Of a stretch of 64,000 nucleotides of DNA, positions 17,716-27,215 are shown in pieces. Source of the stretch: Alicyclobacillus mali (GTDB taxonomy: Bacteria; Bacillota; Bacilli; Alicyclobacillales; Alicyclobacillaceae); assembly GCF_017329565.1 (NCBI RefSeq), contig NZ_JAFMTT010000003.1. One strand, 5' to 3'. The notes under the pieces are model-generated. The model was not told the DNA's origin. It worked only from the letters and a program-made list of their open reading frames with translations, and did not search any database. Within the stretch, counting starts at the first letter, position 1. Every line of letters starts with the position of its first letter. The translations under genes were made by a program, and so were the position numbers.

Positions 17716-18487
17716 CGCATGCTACGTGGCCGGTTCGACGTGGTTACAGCTGCGCGCTGCTTCTGGAGATGCCGTGCCGAGCGAATGGATCTGCGTCGAT
17801 GACATTGCCAACGAGGACCGCGCGCCTGTCGAAGCAGACGACGCGCTCCAAGTGGGACTGCGGGTGACGCTGGCGGAGGCGATACGAAGTTCCGCCGTCC
17901 GCAGACGTTGGCCTCATCTGCACGAGGTGTGTCGCTTTGTCGGTGCTCCAGCTCTGCGCGAACAGGCAACCTTGATTGGAAACCTCGCGGCACAGGGCGA
18001 CTTGGTGCCTTACCTCCTCGTCTCCCAAGCAAGTTTACTTACTTGGAATGAAGGCGAGATGGAGGAAAAGTCAGTTTCCGAATGGTTGAACTCTCGCGAC
18101 ACTGCTGCCGATGTGTTGATCACAAGGTTGAACATTCCGAAGGAATCGGAGCGCGTTCGGTACTTTGTGCGGAAGGTCGGCCGGAGGGCTGGTTTTCAAC
18201 CCGCGCTCGTGACCATTGCCGCCTCCCTTGAAGTCGACGATGCTTGCACAGTCGGTGCCCTGCGTGTAGCTGTGGGCGGAGGCGCACACTGGCCGCACCG
18301 GCTCCCGAAGGTCGAAGCTCTGGCTCGCGGAGAGCGACTGCGGCCGTCTCTCCTGCGCGAACTTCACCACGTGATTCAGTCGGAAATGTGGACCTATGAC
18401 GACGCGTTCGCCACTGCCGAATATCGGCGAGTCGTAGTGGCGAATCTGGTGACCGCGTTTGTGGCAAGTGCGCTGGAGGAGGGGTGA
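17642..18487 (+). CDS. pucC: xanthine dehydrogenase FAD-binding subunit
   Basis: The 281-residue product has the FAD_binding_5 and CO_deh_flav_C domains. YVAGSTWLQLR is the pyrophosphate loop, VGAPALREQATLIGNLA is the second FAD contact and VGGGAHWPHRLPKVEA lies in the C-terminal domain. It passes electrons from the Fe-S centres to NAD. GTG is preferred because GGAGG lies eight bases before it; an ATG six bases earlier is too close. It starts inside the 3' end of the nucleotidyltransferase gene. Confidence 0.9.
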   Translation: MTELRVWLPTSFAEAWACKQAFGDSACYVAGSTWLQLRAASGDAVPSEWICVDDIANEDRAPVEADDALQVGLRVTLAEAIRSSAVRRRWPHLHEVCRFVGAPALREQATLIGNLAAQGDLVPYLLVSQASLLTWNEGEMEEKSVSEWLNSRDTAADVLITRLNIPKESERVRYFVRKVGRRAGFQPALVTIAASLEVDDACTVGALRVAVGGGAHWPHRLPKVEALARGERLRPSLLRELHHVIQSEMWTYDDAFATAEYRRVVVANLVTAFVASALEEG

Positions 18488-18490
18488 GCG

Positions 18491-20836
18491 GTGGATCGCG
18501 ACCAACTTCGCAGCTTACCAACATGGATTCCGCGCCCGGACGGCTGGGAAAAGGCCCGCGGACGTATGCGGTATCTGACGGATCTGCATCATCCCGGCAT
18601 GCTGATTGGCGGCGTGCTGCGAAGTGACTATCCCCATGCGCGCATCCGCCATATCGATACATCTCGTGCGCAGCAGATCCCAGGAGTTCGCGCTGTGCTC
18701 ACATGGCGCGACGTCCCAGGACTGAATCGATACGGAATCGTGATCCAGGATCAACCTGTGTTCTGTGAAGACCGCATTCGGTACGTGGGCGACGTTCTCG
18801 CCGCGGTTGCGGCGGATTCCCGTGCTTCGCTCGAACAAGCGCTCGCGGCCATCCAAGTGGAATACGAGCCTCTTCCGGTGGTCGCCCAGCCAGAGCAAGC
18901 GCTGAGGCGAACGTCCGTCAAACTCCATCCGACAGGCAACCTGCTGCATCGCAGGACATTTTCGCGAGGCGACGTGACGCAAGGGTTTGCCGCGTCGGCC
19001 GTGATCGTCGAAGCGGTGTACGAGACGCCCCGCCAAATGCACACCTATATGGAGACCGAGGGCGGCATGTGTATACCCGAGCCGGATGGGTCACTCACGT
19101 TGTACGCCCCAACGCAGCACGGCTATGGCGATCGCGCCCAGTTGGCCCGCATCCTTGGCTGGCCTGAGGAACGCATTCGCATCGTGTCGAGCCCCATTGG
19201 CGGTTCGTTTGGGGGCAAAGATGAGCTGAACGTCCAGCCGTATCTGGCACTGCTCGCGCTCGCAACCGGGAAGCCCGTGAAAATTCACCAATCCCGGGCG
19301 GAGTCCGTTCGCTCGGGGCTGAAGCGCCATCCCATGCGAATCTGGATGCGCACGGGAGCCGCTCGGGACGGCCGCATCCTCGCGCACGACGTCCGCATCG
19401 TGGCTGACACGGGCGCGTACGCGACGCTGGGCCCGGCGGTGCTTGATTTCGCGGTGGAGCATGCCACCGGTCCTTACATCATCGATCACGTCCGCGTGCG
19501 CGGTTACTCGGTGCATACCAATTGCGGCGTGGCCGGAGAGTTTCGCGGCTTCGGCGGGAACCAGGTGACGTTTGCACTTGAAGGACAGATGGACCGGTTG
19601 GCGGACGCACTGGGCATAGACCCGCTCGAAGTTCGCAGGCGCAACTTTCGCGCCCATTCGGATTGCGGGCCACTTGGCCAAACCATCGCGCCGACGGAAG
19701 GTGCGGACGAAGTCCTCGCCTTTGTGGAGCGGAAGCGCGCGGAGGTTCAGTCGCGGCATACCGTAACCAGTGCGTCCGCCTACCATCGCCGAGGGATAGG
19801 CATCGCTGTCACGATGCACGGCGGGGGGCTGGGACTGCGGCGGCCGGATCACACTGGGGGCCGGGTGCGTTTGACGCGTCATGGGAAGATTGAACTCGCG
19901 TTTGGGTTTGAGGAGTGCGGTCAAGGCGTCATTGCCGCCATCCCGCTCCTGGCCGCGGAGTTGCTCGATTGTGCGGTTGAAGACGTGGAGGTGGTGCTCG
20001 GCGATACGTCTCGGGTGCCGCGATCAGGTTCATCCACGGCCTCTCGGGCGACGGGCATGGTGTGGCACACGCTCAAGCGTATTCGACCCGACTGGGAGTC
20101 GAAGATGTTGTCCCTCGCGGCTCGTGTTGCCGAGCGCCGCGAGTCAGACCTCCGCCTGGGACCCGGAGGCGTGCACGAGCGCAACGCCGGGCGCCTCGTG
20201 GCGTCGTACGCGGATCTCGCGGCCGCCGCAGGAGACGACTTGCCGGAGGTCGAGATTGCATCCCATTTTCCCGTGACGCCGGACACGTGGGCTCAGGATG
20301 GCGCTCACTACCTCTACTCGTTCGCCGGGGTGGTGGCCGAGGTCGACGTGGATCTGCTGACCGCAGAGGTGCGCGTGACTGGCCTGCACCAAGGCGTGTG
20401 GGCTGGCGGCGTGGTGAACCCAATGGGGTATGTGGGGCAGATTGAAGGCGGTGGCGTCATGGGGATGGGATTCGCGCTCATGGAAGATGCGCTGATGGAC
20501 GAGGGGCGTTACGTCACGCGCAATCTGGATACGTACCTCATTCCCACGGCGTTGGATGTGCCGGAGATGGAACTGGAGGCTATCATCCCAAAGGTGGAGG
20601 ACGATCACGGACCGCGCGGCGTGGGGGAGATCGGCACGGTGGCCGTCGCACCGGCCATTGCGGCGGCCATTCACGACGCGATAGGCGTATGGATTACGGC
20701 GTTGCCGGTTCGTCAGGATGTGCTTCTCGCCGAGATGGCGAAGAGGGGGGAGACCTTGTGGCGGTGGATGCCAAGCGATGCCTCGAAGGAATCGACGTCC
20801 TGGGGCCGGGAGCGGATCGCGTCGAGTTCGTCCTGA
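18491..20836 (+). CDS. pucD: xanthine dehydrogenase molybdopterin subunit
   Basis: The 781-residue subunit holds the Mo site that hydroxylates hypoxanthine and xanthine to urate. Visible motifs are GGSFGGKDE, GEFRGFGGNQ and the active-site glutamate in GPRGVGEIGT (about residue 720). The N-terminal a/b hammerhead domain carries the DQPVF segment. It starts with GTG after GGAGGAGGGGTGAG, four bases behind the FAD-subunit gene. The tail after the conserved LPVRQDVLL is Ser-rich and overlaps the Fe-S gene by 79 bases. Confidence 0.93.
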   Translation: MDRDQLRSLPTWIPRPDGWEKARGRMRYLTDLHHPGMLIGGVLRSDYPHARIRHIDTSRAQQIPGVRAVLTWRDVPGLNRYGIVIQDQPVFCEDRIRYVGDVLAAVAADSRASLEQALAAIQVEYEPLPVVAQPEQALRRTSVKLHPTGNLLHRRTFSRGDVTQGFAASAVIVEAVYETPRQMHTYMETEGGMCIPEPDGSLTLYAPTQHGYGDRAQLARILGWPEERIRIVSSPIGGSFGGKDELNVQPYLALLALATGKPVKIHQSRAESVRSGLKRHPMRIWMRTGAARDGRILAHDVRIVADTGAYATLGPAVLDFAVEHATGPYIIDHVRVRGYSVHTNCGVAGEFRGFGGNQVTFALEGQMDRLADALGIDPLEVRRRNFRAHSDCGPLGQTIAPTEGADEVLAFVERKRAEVQSRHTVTSASAYHRRGIGIAVTMHGGGLGLRRPDHTGGRVRLTRHGKIELAFGFEECGQGVIAAIPLLAAELLDCAVEDVEVVLGDTSRVPRSGSSTASRATGMVWHTLKRIRPDWESKMLSLAARVAERRESDLRLGPGGVHERNAGRLVASYADLAAAAGDDLPEVEIASHFPVTPDTWAQDGAHYLYSFAGVVAEVDVDLLTAEVRVTGLHQGVWAGGVVNPMGYVGQIEGGGVMGMGFALMEDALMDEGRYVTRNLDTYLIPTALDVPEMELEAIIPKVEDDHGPRGVGEIGTVAVAPAIAAAIHDAIGVWITALPVRQDVLLAEMAKRGETLWRWMPSDASKESTSWGRERIASSSS

Positions 20837-21288
20837 ATGGAAAGCCGGTGATGGTGAAGGCGCCGCCCTGTACGTCGCTCGTGCGCGTGTTGCGGGACGA
20901 ACTTGGAATGATGGGCACTAAGATTTCGTGCGGGATCGGAAGATGTGGAGCTTGCACCGTCGAGGTGGATGGGCGCCCCGCACTCGCCTGCATGACGCCG
21001 ATGTTTCGGCTGCGGGGGCGGTCTGTGGTCACCATCGAAGGCGCGGGCGATCCCGAAGCTGACCGCATTGTGCATGCGTTTGTGGAGGAAGGGGCCCTTC
21101 AGTGTGGCTACTGCACGCCGGGGATGGTAATGGCGGTTCGGGCCCTGCTTCACGCCTTGCCGTCGCCAAGCGAAGAGGATATACGCGTTTGGCTGTCCGG
21201 AAACCTGTGCCGATGCACCGGATATCTACCGATTCTGCGCGCGGTGCGACGTGTGATTGAGGAAACGGACCACGGGGACAAAGGATAG
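20758..21288 (+). CDS. pucE: xanthine dehydrogenase iron-sulfur subunit
   Basis: This 176-residue protein has two [2Fe-2S] domains. The plant-ferredoxin type is seen as CGIGRCGACTV plus a later cysteine in ALACM, and the helical type as CGYCTPGMVM with CRCTGY. It relays electrons between the Mo and FAD subunits. The GTG start follows a GGGGGGAG run; conserved ferredoxin-fold sequence (VEFVLNGKPV) already begins inside the overlap with the Mo-subunit gene, so the overlap is real. Confidence 0.92.
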   Translation: MAVDAKRCLEGIDVLGPGADRVEFVLNGKPVMVKAPPCTSLVRVLRDELGMMGTKISCGIGRCGACTVEVDGRPALACMTPMFRLRGRSVVTIEGAGDPEADRIVHAFVEEGALQCGYCTPGMVMAVRALLHALPSPSEEDIRVWLSGNLCRCTGYLPILRAVRRVIEETDHGDKG

Positions 21289-21307
21289 CGGCTGGAAACA
21301 TGACAGT

Positions 21308-21327
21308 GGGCCGCCGGAAGGCGGCCC
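21308..21327. terminator. hairpin between convergent pucE and allantoate hydrolase genes
   Basis: A perfect 8-bp GC stem (GGGCCGCC/GGCGGCCC) with GGAA loop lies in the short gap between two genes pointing at each other. There is no T-run on either side, so termination is probable by position only. Confidence 0.55.
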
Positions 21328-21351
21328 GCGTCGCTGACAAGGGCGCTTGGT

Positions 21352-22629
21352 TTAGGGGAGATACGTCTCGTACGCCAGCGCGTAGAGCACGCGGATGAGG
21401 ACCTCAATTCCGCGCCCGAGCGCGTCGCTCGATGTGAATTCATCCGGCGCATGGCTGACGCCGCCTCGACTCGGGACAAAAATCATCCCGCTCGGCACGC
21501 TGCCAGCAAACGTCTGCGCGTCGTGGCCCGCTCCACTGAGAAGGGGCATGGAGCTCCACCCCGCGTCGTTGCCGGCGCTTGAGATCAATGCGATGATGGT
21601 TGGATCCATCGGCACGGGGGACTGCTTCATCCACGAGGTCAAGCGCACCGATGCTCGGCGCTCGGCGGCGATATTCGAGCACACGCTTTCGATTTCGCAG
21701 GCAAACAGATCAAGCTGCCGTTCGGAGGGATGGCGCACATCTAAGGAAAATGTCACGCGTCCAGGGATGACGTTGACCGCGTTAGGTTCGACATGCCACT
21801 GTCCCGCCGTCAGCGTAAGGTCTGGAATGGCCGCGGCCCGTTCGAGCAGTTCGTTCAGCAGACTGCAAGCGCATGCCATCGCATCGACTCTCGCTTGCAT
21901 CGACATCGTCCCCGCGTGCCCCGCGCGTCCCACGACTTCGACCCAATAACGCCGTTGGCCGACGATTGCCGTGACGACACCAATATCCACGCCGGCCTCC
22001 TCGAGCTTCGAGCCCTGCTCCACGTGAAGTTCCACATAGGCGCCGACCGGATGTCGGGATCGCTGGGATGCGGGAGGTAGATTCGCGTCCCGGATGGCGC
22101 GCTCGATGTCGATCCCGTCCTCATCGAGCACGCGAGGCAGGGGAGTAGGTTCGCGGCCTTCTGCCGCTGCCAAGGCGTTCGACGATCCCCAAAAGGCGAC
22201 GGGGAAGCGCACCCCCTCTTCTTCCGCAAAGGACACGACATCCAACGGCAAGTGGGGCGGGCCGTAAGTGGCTCGCAGCCAACTGACTGCGATGAGACTC
22301 GCCACGATTCCGGCAGCGCCGTCAAAGCATCCGCCTTGGCGGACCGTGTCCACGTGAGAGCCTGTGAGGATGCGGCGTCCACCGGGAGAGGCCGGTTCGG
22401 AGCGGCCGTAGAGGTTGCCCACGTCGTCCCAGAACGTCAGGAGTCCTCTGGACGTCATCTCCCGTTCCAACCACGCCTGTGCCTCCCGCCACGCGGGGGT
22501 GTAGACGAGGCGCGTGATACCGCCCTCGGGCACGCTGCCGAATTGGGCCAACGAATGCAGCAGTTGCACCGCTTCGTGGCCCAAGGATTGAGCGCTCGGC
22601 CGCAAGTTCGGTTTGTGAGAAATGGACAT
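21352..22629 (-). CDS. allC: M20-family allantoate amidohydrolase / N-carbamoyl-amino-acid hydrolase
   Basis: The 425-residue product is an M20 amidase of the hydantoinase/carbamoylase subgroup. Metal-site motifs are GSHVDTVRQGGCFDGAAG and FAEEEGVRFP, with VELHVEQGS and LLSGAGHDAQ further on. Next to allantoinase and the urate genes it most likely splits allantoate to ureidoglycine, CO2 and ammonia. An N-carbamoyl-amino-acid hydrolase role is the alternative. The ATG giving MSISHKP lies just after the allantoinase stop, so the two genes form a unit. Confidence 0.85.
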   Translation of the reverse strand: MSISHKPNLRPSAQSLGHEAVQLLHSLAQFGSVPEGGITRLVYTPAWREAQAWLEREMTSRGLLTFWDDVGNLYGRSEPASPGGRRILTGSHVDTVRQGGCFDGAAGIVASLIAVSWLRATYGPPHLPLDVVSFAEEEGVRFPVAFWGSSNALAAAEGREPTPLPRVLDEDGIDIERAIRDANLPPASQRSRHPVGAYVELHVEQGSKLEEAGVDIGVVTAIVGQRRYWVEVVGRAGHAGTMSMQARVDAMACACSLLNELLERAAAIPDLTLTAGQWHVEPNAVNVIPGRVTFSLDVRHPSERQLDLFACEIESVCSNIAAERRASVRLTSWMKQSPVPMDPTIIALISSAGNDAGWSSMPLLSGAGHDAQTFAGSVPSGMIFVPSRGGVSHAPDEFTSSDALGRGIEVLIRVLYALAYETYLP

Positions 22630-22633
22630 GCTT

Positions 22634-24028
22634 TCACGCCCTTTCCGCATGAGATGCGTGTGCGGACCGAATCCATTGGCCAATGCCTGCGGTTGGAAAC
22701 GTGGGCTCTCCGTGTGCCTGATACACCAAATGGCCACGGCACCACGTTTGCACCACGCGCGAAGAGAACGTCCGGCCGATATACGGGCTGTGGCGATGGC
22801 GTTGGAACAGGTGTTCAGGTCTCAGCGTATAGCGCTCGGCCGGGTTGACGATGGCGAGATCCGCGTCGGATCCAATTTGAATCACGCCTTTTCGAGGATA
22901 TACGCCCAGCCGCTTGGCGGGATGCGTGGCGGTGAGGCGGGCCACGTCCACAAGTCGCAGTCCTTGTCGCAGGCCTTCGTCGAGCATGACCTCAAGGGTG
23001 GATTGTCCTCCGGCAATTCCGCCCCAAACGTCGAAGTAATTGCCGGATGCGGACCGTTTCATGTCCATTGGACACGGCGAGTGATCCGAAGCGACGTCGT
23101 CAATGAGCCCGCGACGCAGGAGATCCCAAAGTTCGAGGCGCGTCTGTTCATCGCGGAGGGGTGGTGCGCACTTGGCCACGGGTCCGAGCCGTTCAAAGTC
23201 GTCGACCGTCAGCGCAAGGTAGTGAGGGCATGTTTCCAGTGTTACGTCCAAGCCCTTTCGCTTGGCCGCTTGAATTCGATGCACAGACTCCGGGGTGCTG
23301 ATATGTACGAAATGCAGTCGGCAGCCCGTCGCCTCGGCGAGTGTGAGCGCTCGTTGCACCGCTTCCCACTCCACTTCGGGGGGCCGCGAGGCTGCGTAGT
23401 CGCGGGCTGTCAGGCGCCCCTCCCGTTCCAACTGACTCCGGATTGCGTCGGCAATGGCCCCGTTCTCCGCGTGCAAGAGCAAGGGAAGGCCCACTCTGGC
23501 CAGAATGCGCATCCCTTCATACAACGTTGCGTCATCGACTTGCACATAGCCGTGATCTGCGCTGGGACCACCTGGCGCGGAGAGGAACGCCTTGAACCCG
23601 AGAACGCCTGCGTCGGCGAGCGGCTCGAGCTGGTCCAAGCGACGAGGCACCAGCCCACCCCAGAATGCGAAGTCGATGACGGACTTACCCGTTGCGCACG
23701 CTACCTTCTCCGTGAGCGCCGACGGGTCGATCGTCGGAGGGACGCCATTCAACGGCATGTCCACGAACAGCGTGCACCCTCCTGCGGCAAGCGCGCGGGA
23801 GCCTGTTTCAAATCCCTCCCAGTCCGTGCCAGGTTCGTTGAGGTGCACGTGTGCATCGATGACGCCGGGCATCACCCAGTGCCCCGATACGTCCACCTGC
23901 ACCGCCGCGCGGCCATCAATGGAGCCCATCGCCGCAATCCGCCCATCGGTAATGGCTAAATCCATCATCAGCGCACTGGATTCCGTCACGACGAGCCCGT
24001 TGCGCAGAATCACGTCGTACACTGGCAT
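22634..24028 (-). CDS. allB: allantoinase
   Basis: The 464-residue amidohydrolase has the binuclear metal motif DAHVHLNEPG, the carboxylated-lysine segment GFKAFLS, then LLHAENG, LHFVHIST and DHSPC. AllB opens allantoin to allantoate. It is followed directly by the allantoate hydrolase, so ring opening and the next step are co-expressed. The hydantoinase family is close in sequence; the neighbouring uricase, HIU hydrolase and OHCU decarboxylase genes favour allantoinase. Confidence 0.88.
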   Translation of the reverse strand: MPVYDVILRNGLVVTESSALMMDLAITDGRIAAMGSIDGRAAVQVDVSGHWVMPGVIDAHVHLNEPGTDWEGFETGSRALAAGGCTLFVDMPLNGVPPTIDPSALTEKVACATGKSVIDFAFWGGLVPRRLDQLEPLADAGVLGFKAFLSAPGGPSADHGYVQVDDATLYEGMRILARVGLPLLLHAENGAIADAIRSQLEREGRLTARDYAASRPPEVEWEAVQRALTLAEATGCRLHFVHISTPESVHRIQAAKRKGLDVTLETCPHYLALTVDDFERLGPVAKCAPPLRDEQTRLELWDLLRRGLIDDVASDHSPCPMDMKRSASGNYFDVWGGIAGGQSTLEVMLDEGLRQGLRLVDVARLTATHPAKRLGVYPRKGVIQIGSDADLAIVNPAERYTLRPEHLFQRHRHSPYIGRTFSSRVVQTWCRGHLVYQAHGEPTFPTAGIGQWIRSAHASHAERA

Positions 24029-24212
24029 CGTCCTTTCATGAAGATGTAAATGATCATGACAAACAGCGGATTTGAATTCATTGTAGTCAGATGAATGTGA
24101 GAAAATCGATAGAACGCATGCTCAAATTGCGCGGAAATCATCGTATAATTCGCATATAGCCGTTGGGTTCCTGATCTTTGCGTTATTTTTTATAACACGA
24201 GGAGGAAGGGCA
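24029..24212. promoter_or_regulatory. divergent control region between allantoinase and PucR genes
   Basis: This AT-rich stretch separates two divergent genes. A perfect TATAAT on the plus strand at 24144-24149 could serve the regulator gene, and a TACAAT on the minus strand (24080-24085) could serve allB. Neither has a convincing -35. AACACGAGGAGGAAGG provides a strong ribosome-binding site for the regulator. Confidence 0.45.
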
Positions 24213-25862
24213 ATGCGTGTCTCAGATTTGTTTGCACTTCCGGTTTTTGAAGGCGCCCGTTGGCTTGCTGGGAAAGATGGAGGTTGGCGTACGGTCGAGT
24301 CCGTCAACATGATGGATGCGCCTGATATTCTCGACTTCCTAAAGCCTCATGAACTTCTCGTTACAACGGCTTATGCTCTCCGAGGAGATACCGAGAAGCT
24401 GGTCGAACTGGTCCGCCAGATGGCGAAGAAGGGGTGCGCAGGACTTGCATTAAAAACCCAGCGCTTTTGGTTCTCGATCCCTGAAGAAGTTGTGACCGCA
24501 GCACGTGAAGCGGCGTTTCCGCTGATCGAATTGCCGAACACATACGCTTTGGGCGAGATCGTATCGGCTTGTATTGCCCATATGATGGACCGGCGGGCAG
24601 CTGAGTGGCTGGAATCGATGCGAGCGCAGAAGGAGTTTGCCAGATGGATGATGGAGGGGAGGAGCCTGGACGACCTCCTGAACTCGTTGGAAAGGGCTAT
24701 CGGTCGCCCGTTCGCCTTATTGGAATGGACGGGAGAACGTTTGGCGGCCAGTGACGGGGCGGGAGAGACGGAGGTGTTGTCCGCTCGTTGGGCGGCGGTG
24801 TCTGCCGAACCCGGAAAGTGCATCTGGATGTGCGTGCGAGCTGGCAGTCGAGGAACCGAGATTGAGGCCTTTCCTGTGTGGATTGATCACCCATGTGCGT
24901 ATCTTGTCGCTATCGGAGGACGCGTGAGTCAGCTGCCCGGCTTTCAGCGCATGATGGCTGAGGTCATGCCCGTCCTCTCCGTGGAAATGGGGAAGCGCCA
25001 GGCGGTTCGCGACGGCGCGCGCCGTGCCTCGGAATCGTATTTCGAAGCGGTGGTTTCCGCTGAACTCGCGACCGAAGCCGAGATTGTCACGGCGGGCAAG
25101 CCATACGGAATTCACCGCGCCGCGCTACACCAATGTGTTCTTCTCAGACCGTTCGCGATGTCTCGCGATACGCAGGTCCGGCCGGCCATCCCGCGGTCGC
25201 GTGAAATGGAGCGGCTCGCGGAGTGGAGCAAGCGCTGGCTTGTGGAAGCGGGGGAAGACGTGTCCGTTTTCCTGTGGAATCGACATGTGGCCGTCGTCCG
25301 CCACCTTCCCGGGCAGGACCAGGCGGGAAAAGAGGGGACGTTTCGTGCCCTCCAGGCGCAGGCCTGGATGGCCATGGGATACCCCGTGTCGATTGGGATT
25401 GGCAATCCAGTGGGCAGTGTGGAAGGCTTGGCGCGCTCGCTGAAAGAAGCATGGAGCGCCTTGGAAGAAGAACAGCGCCGAGCGGGAGATCGCCCCGTCA
25501 TTGCGAGGGCCGGCGTGCGAAACCTCTCGGATCTCGTACATCTTCTTCCGCACGAAAAGTTGTGCGAATTCCGCGAGGCTGTCCTGGGGCCCATTCTTGC
25601 GCTACCCGCGGACGAGCGAGATGTACTGCTTCACACGTTGGCAACGTTTCTGGATTTGCACGGGAACGTGGCGGAAACAGGAAAGCAGCTGTACTTGCAT
25701 CGAAATACAGTTTTATACCGCCTCAGCAAATGCGAGCAGTTGTGCAAGCTGTCGCTGAAAGACCCTGATGCGACGCTGCAGATCCGGCTGGCGCTGCACA
25801 TTCATCGGCTGATGACTCGCGTGGATCCACAGGCCCAGCGAGTGTCCGGCGTATGGGGCTAA
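24213..25862 (+). CDS. pucR: PucR-family purine catabolism regulator
   Basis: The 549-residue protein has the PucR N-terminal domain (about 1-125, with VESVNMMDAPDI and HELLVTTAYAL), a GGDEF-like middle region and a C-terminal PucR helix-turn-helix (HGNVAETGKQLYLHRNTVLYRL). In Bacillus, PucR activates the puc genes when allantoin or related intermediates accumulate. It lies between the allantoinase pair and the urate-degradation operon, facing away from allB, so it is well placed to control both sides. Confidence 0.92.
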   Translation: MRVSDLFALPVFEGARWLAGKDGGWRTVESVNMMDAPDILDFLKPHELLVTTAYALRGDTEKLVELVRQMAKKGCAGLALKTQRFWFSIPEEVVTAAREAAFPLIELPNTYALGEIVSACIAHMMDRRAAEWLESMRAQKEFARWMMEGRSLDDLLNSLERAIGRPFALLEWTGERLAASDGAGETEVLSARWAAVSAEPGKCIWMCVRAGSRGTEIEAFPVWIDHPCAYLVAIGGRVSQLPGFQRMMAEVMPVLSVEMGKRQAVRDGARRASESYFEAVVSAELATEAEIVTAGKPYGIHRAALHQCVLLRPFAMSRDTQVRPAIPRSREMERLAEWSKRWLVEAGEDVSVFLWNRHVAVVRHLPGQDQAGKEGTFRALQAQAWMAMGYPVSIGIGNPVGSVEGLARSLKEAWSALEEEQRRAGDRPVIARAGVRNLSDLVHLLPHEKLCEFREAVLGPILALPADERDVLLHTLATFLDLHGNVAETGKQLYLHRNTVLYRLSKCEQLCKLSLKDPDATLQIRLALHIHRLMTRVDPQAQRVSGVWG

Positions 25863-26221
25863 CTGCCCCGATACGCCGTGAAGCTGGATGGGGTGATGAG
25901 GACAGGGATGTGATAGTGCTGTGAAGGATCGTTGACGTGGAATCGAACGCGCGCGACGGGGAATATGGTTTCTGCGCTGAATAACCCGCCTGTTGCTGCG
26001 TAGTACGCCTTCGTGTGAAGAACGATTTCGTACTCGCCTGTTTCGATAGCGTGCCCTTCTGACAAGGGCTGGGGTGGACGGCCATCGGGTCCGGTCCTGC
26101 ACTTGCACACTCGATAAGGTTCCCTCTGTGGCACAAGACGCCAGAGTTCCACCTCGATCCCGCCCGCGGGAAGCCCTTGGGCGAGATCGAGAATGTGCGT
26201 TGTGATGCATCCGCTCATCAT
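25859..26221 (-). CDS. uraH: 5-hydroxyisourate hydrolase
   Basis: The 120-residue product is a transthyretin-like enzyme. It has THILDLAQGLPA at the start, a middle PLSEG segment, HYHIPVLITP and the family C-terminal tetrapeptide YRGS. It hydrolyses 5-hydroxyisourate, the uricase product, to OHCU. The start ATG overlaps the uricase stop (ATGATGA). Its 3' end overlaps the convergent pucR gene by four bases. Confidence 0.94.
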   Translation of the reverse strand: MMSGCITTHILDLAQGLPAGGIEVELWRLVPQREPYRVCKCRTGPDGRPPQPLSEGHAIETGEYEIVLHTKAYYAATGGLFSAETIFPVARVRFHVNDPSQHYHIPVLITPSSFTAYRGS

Positions 26222-27201
26222 GTCGCGGTCTCCCATTCTGCCTCGAAGTGTGGCCACTGTTCCGCTAGGTCTGCTCGCGTCATGGTGATCCCCTGAAAGC
26301 CGAAAGGCGGGCGGGGCTCGGTGTAGACTTGTCCGCGTCCGTCTGCTGTTTCGACAATGCGCTCCCACGTCCGGTTCTGCGATTGGAACGTGATGGACTC
26401 GAGCTGCGGGAAACGGACCAGCGCCAGCGCGCAGATCCGGTGGATCAGGTGTTGGATGGACCGGGTGTCCAGGGCGTGGAAGACGGCTCCTGCGAGGTCG
26501 CGGATTTGCTCCGCAAGGACGTACCCTGTCGCTTGATTCGAAAGCGCGCTCAGCGGATCGACGTACGTCCATCGAGCGCTGAGAAACACATACAGCGGTC
26601 GGTTGGAGTCCTCGGGCAAGGTGGTGTATTCGTCGCGGATGTAGCCGACGAACGAGTTGCCGCGAATCTTAATCAGGTGCAGACCGTCTAGGCCGGAGCG
26701 ATGCCACACCACGAATGGGCTTCCGTCCGGATGACGTTCCATGCGGAGTTCGGCGGTGGACCATTCGTTGCGGCTGTGGAGAAAGACGAGAGGGCTGTCC
26801 TCGAATCCTGCTGAGCTGGGCACGGGGACAGGGCGAAACGCTTGCTCGTCCGCGTAGAGCTCTACGGCGCGCACGTGAGGATACGTTTCGAGAAGCCGGC
26901 CCCCTGCAAACGCCAGATAACCGTCCAGCGAAGGGCCTTCATACAGTGCGGCGTGCCGAAGCAGAAAATTTTTCATCGAGTCCGTGGCGATCACGTCCCG
27001 ATTGTCTCCGTCGCGAAACGACGGCAGGAACGCGTCGCCTTCGACGGCCATTCGGACCCGAGCGCCAAAGACGGTCTGATTGCGAAATTCGACAGGCGAT
27101 TCGTGAATCCGCGTCCAGGCGCGAAGGGGTGTGTGGCACGTGCGATACACGTAGACATCGTCTTTTCCGTAGTAGATGCCGAGCGGGGAGCGGCTCTCCA
27201 T
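26218..27201 (-). CDS. pucL: urate oxidase (uricase)
   Basis: The 327-residue product matches uricase: GKDDVYVYRT near the start, IATDSMKNFLL (the conserved Thr/Asp pair), GLDGLHLIKIRGNSFVGYIRDEYTTL and TFQSQNRTWERI. It oxidises urate to 5-hydroxyisourate. The second ATG is chosen because AAGGAGG lies eight bases before it. In B. subtilis PucL is a fusion with the OHCU decarboxylase; here the two functions are separate genes, 14 bases apart. Confidence 0.93.
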   Translation of the reverse strand: MESRSPLGIYYGKDDVYVYRTCHTPLRAWTRIHESPVEFRNQTVFGARVRMAVEGDAFLPSFRDGDNRDVIATDSMKNFLLRHAALYEGPSLDGYLAFAGGRLLETYPHVRAVELYADEQAFRPVPVPSSAGFEDSPLVFLHSRNEWSTAELRMERHPDGSPFVVWHRSGLDGLHLIKIRGNSFVGYIRDEYTTLPEDSNRPLYVFLSARWTYVDPLSALSNQATGYVLAEQIRDLAGAVFHALDTRSIQHLIHRICALALVRFPQLESITFQSQNRTWERIVETADGRGQVYTEPRPPFGFQGITMTRADLAEQWPHFEAEWETAT

Positions 27202-27215
27202 CCTCATGACCTCCT

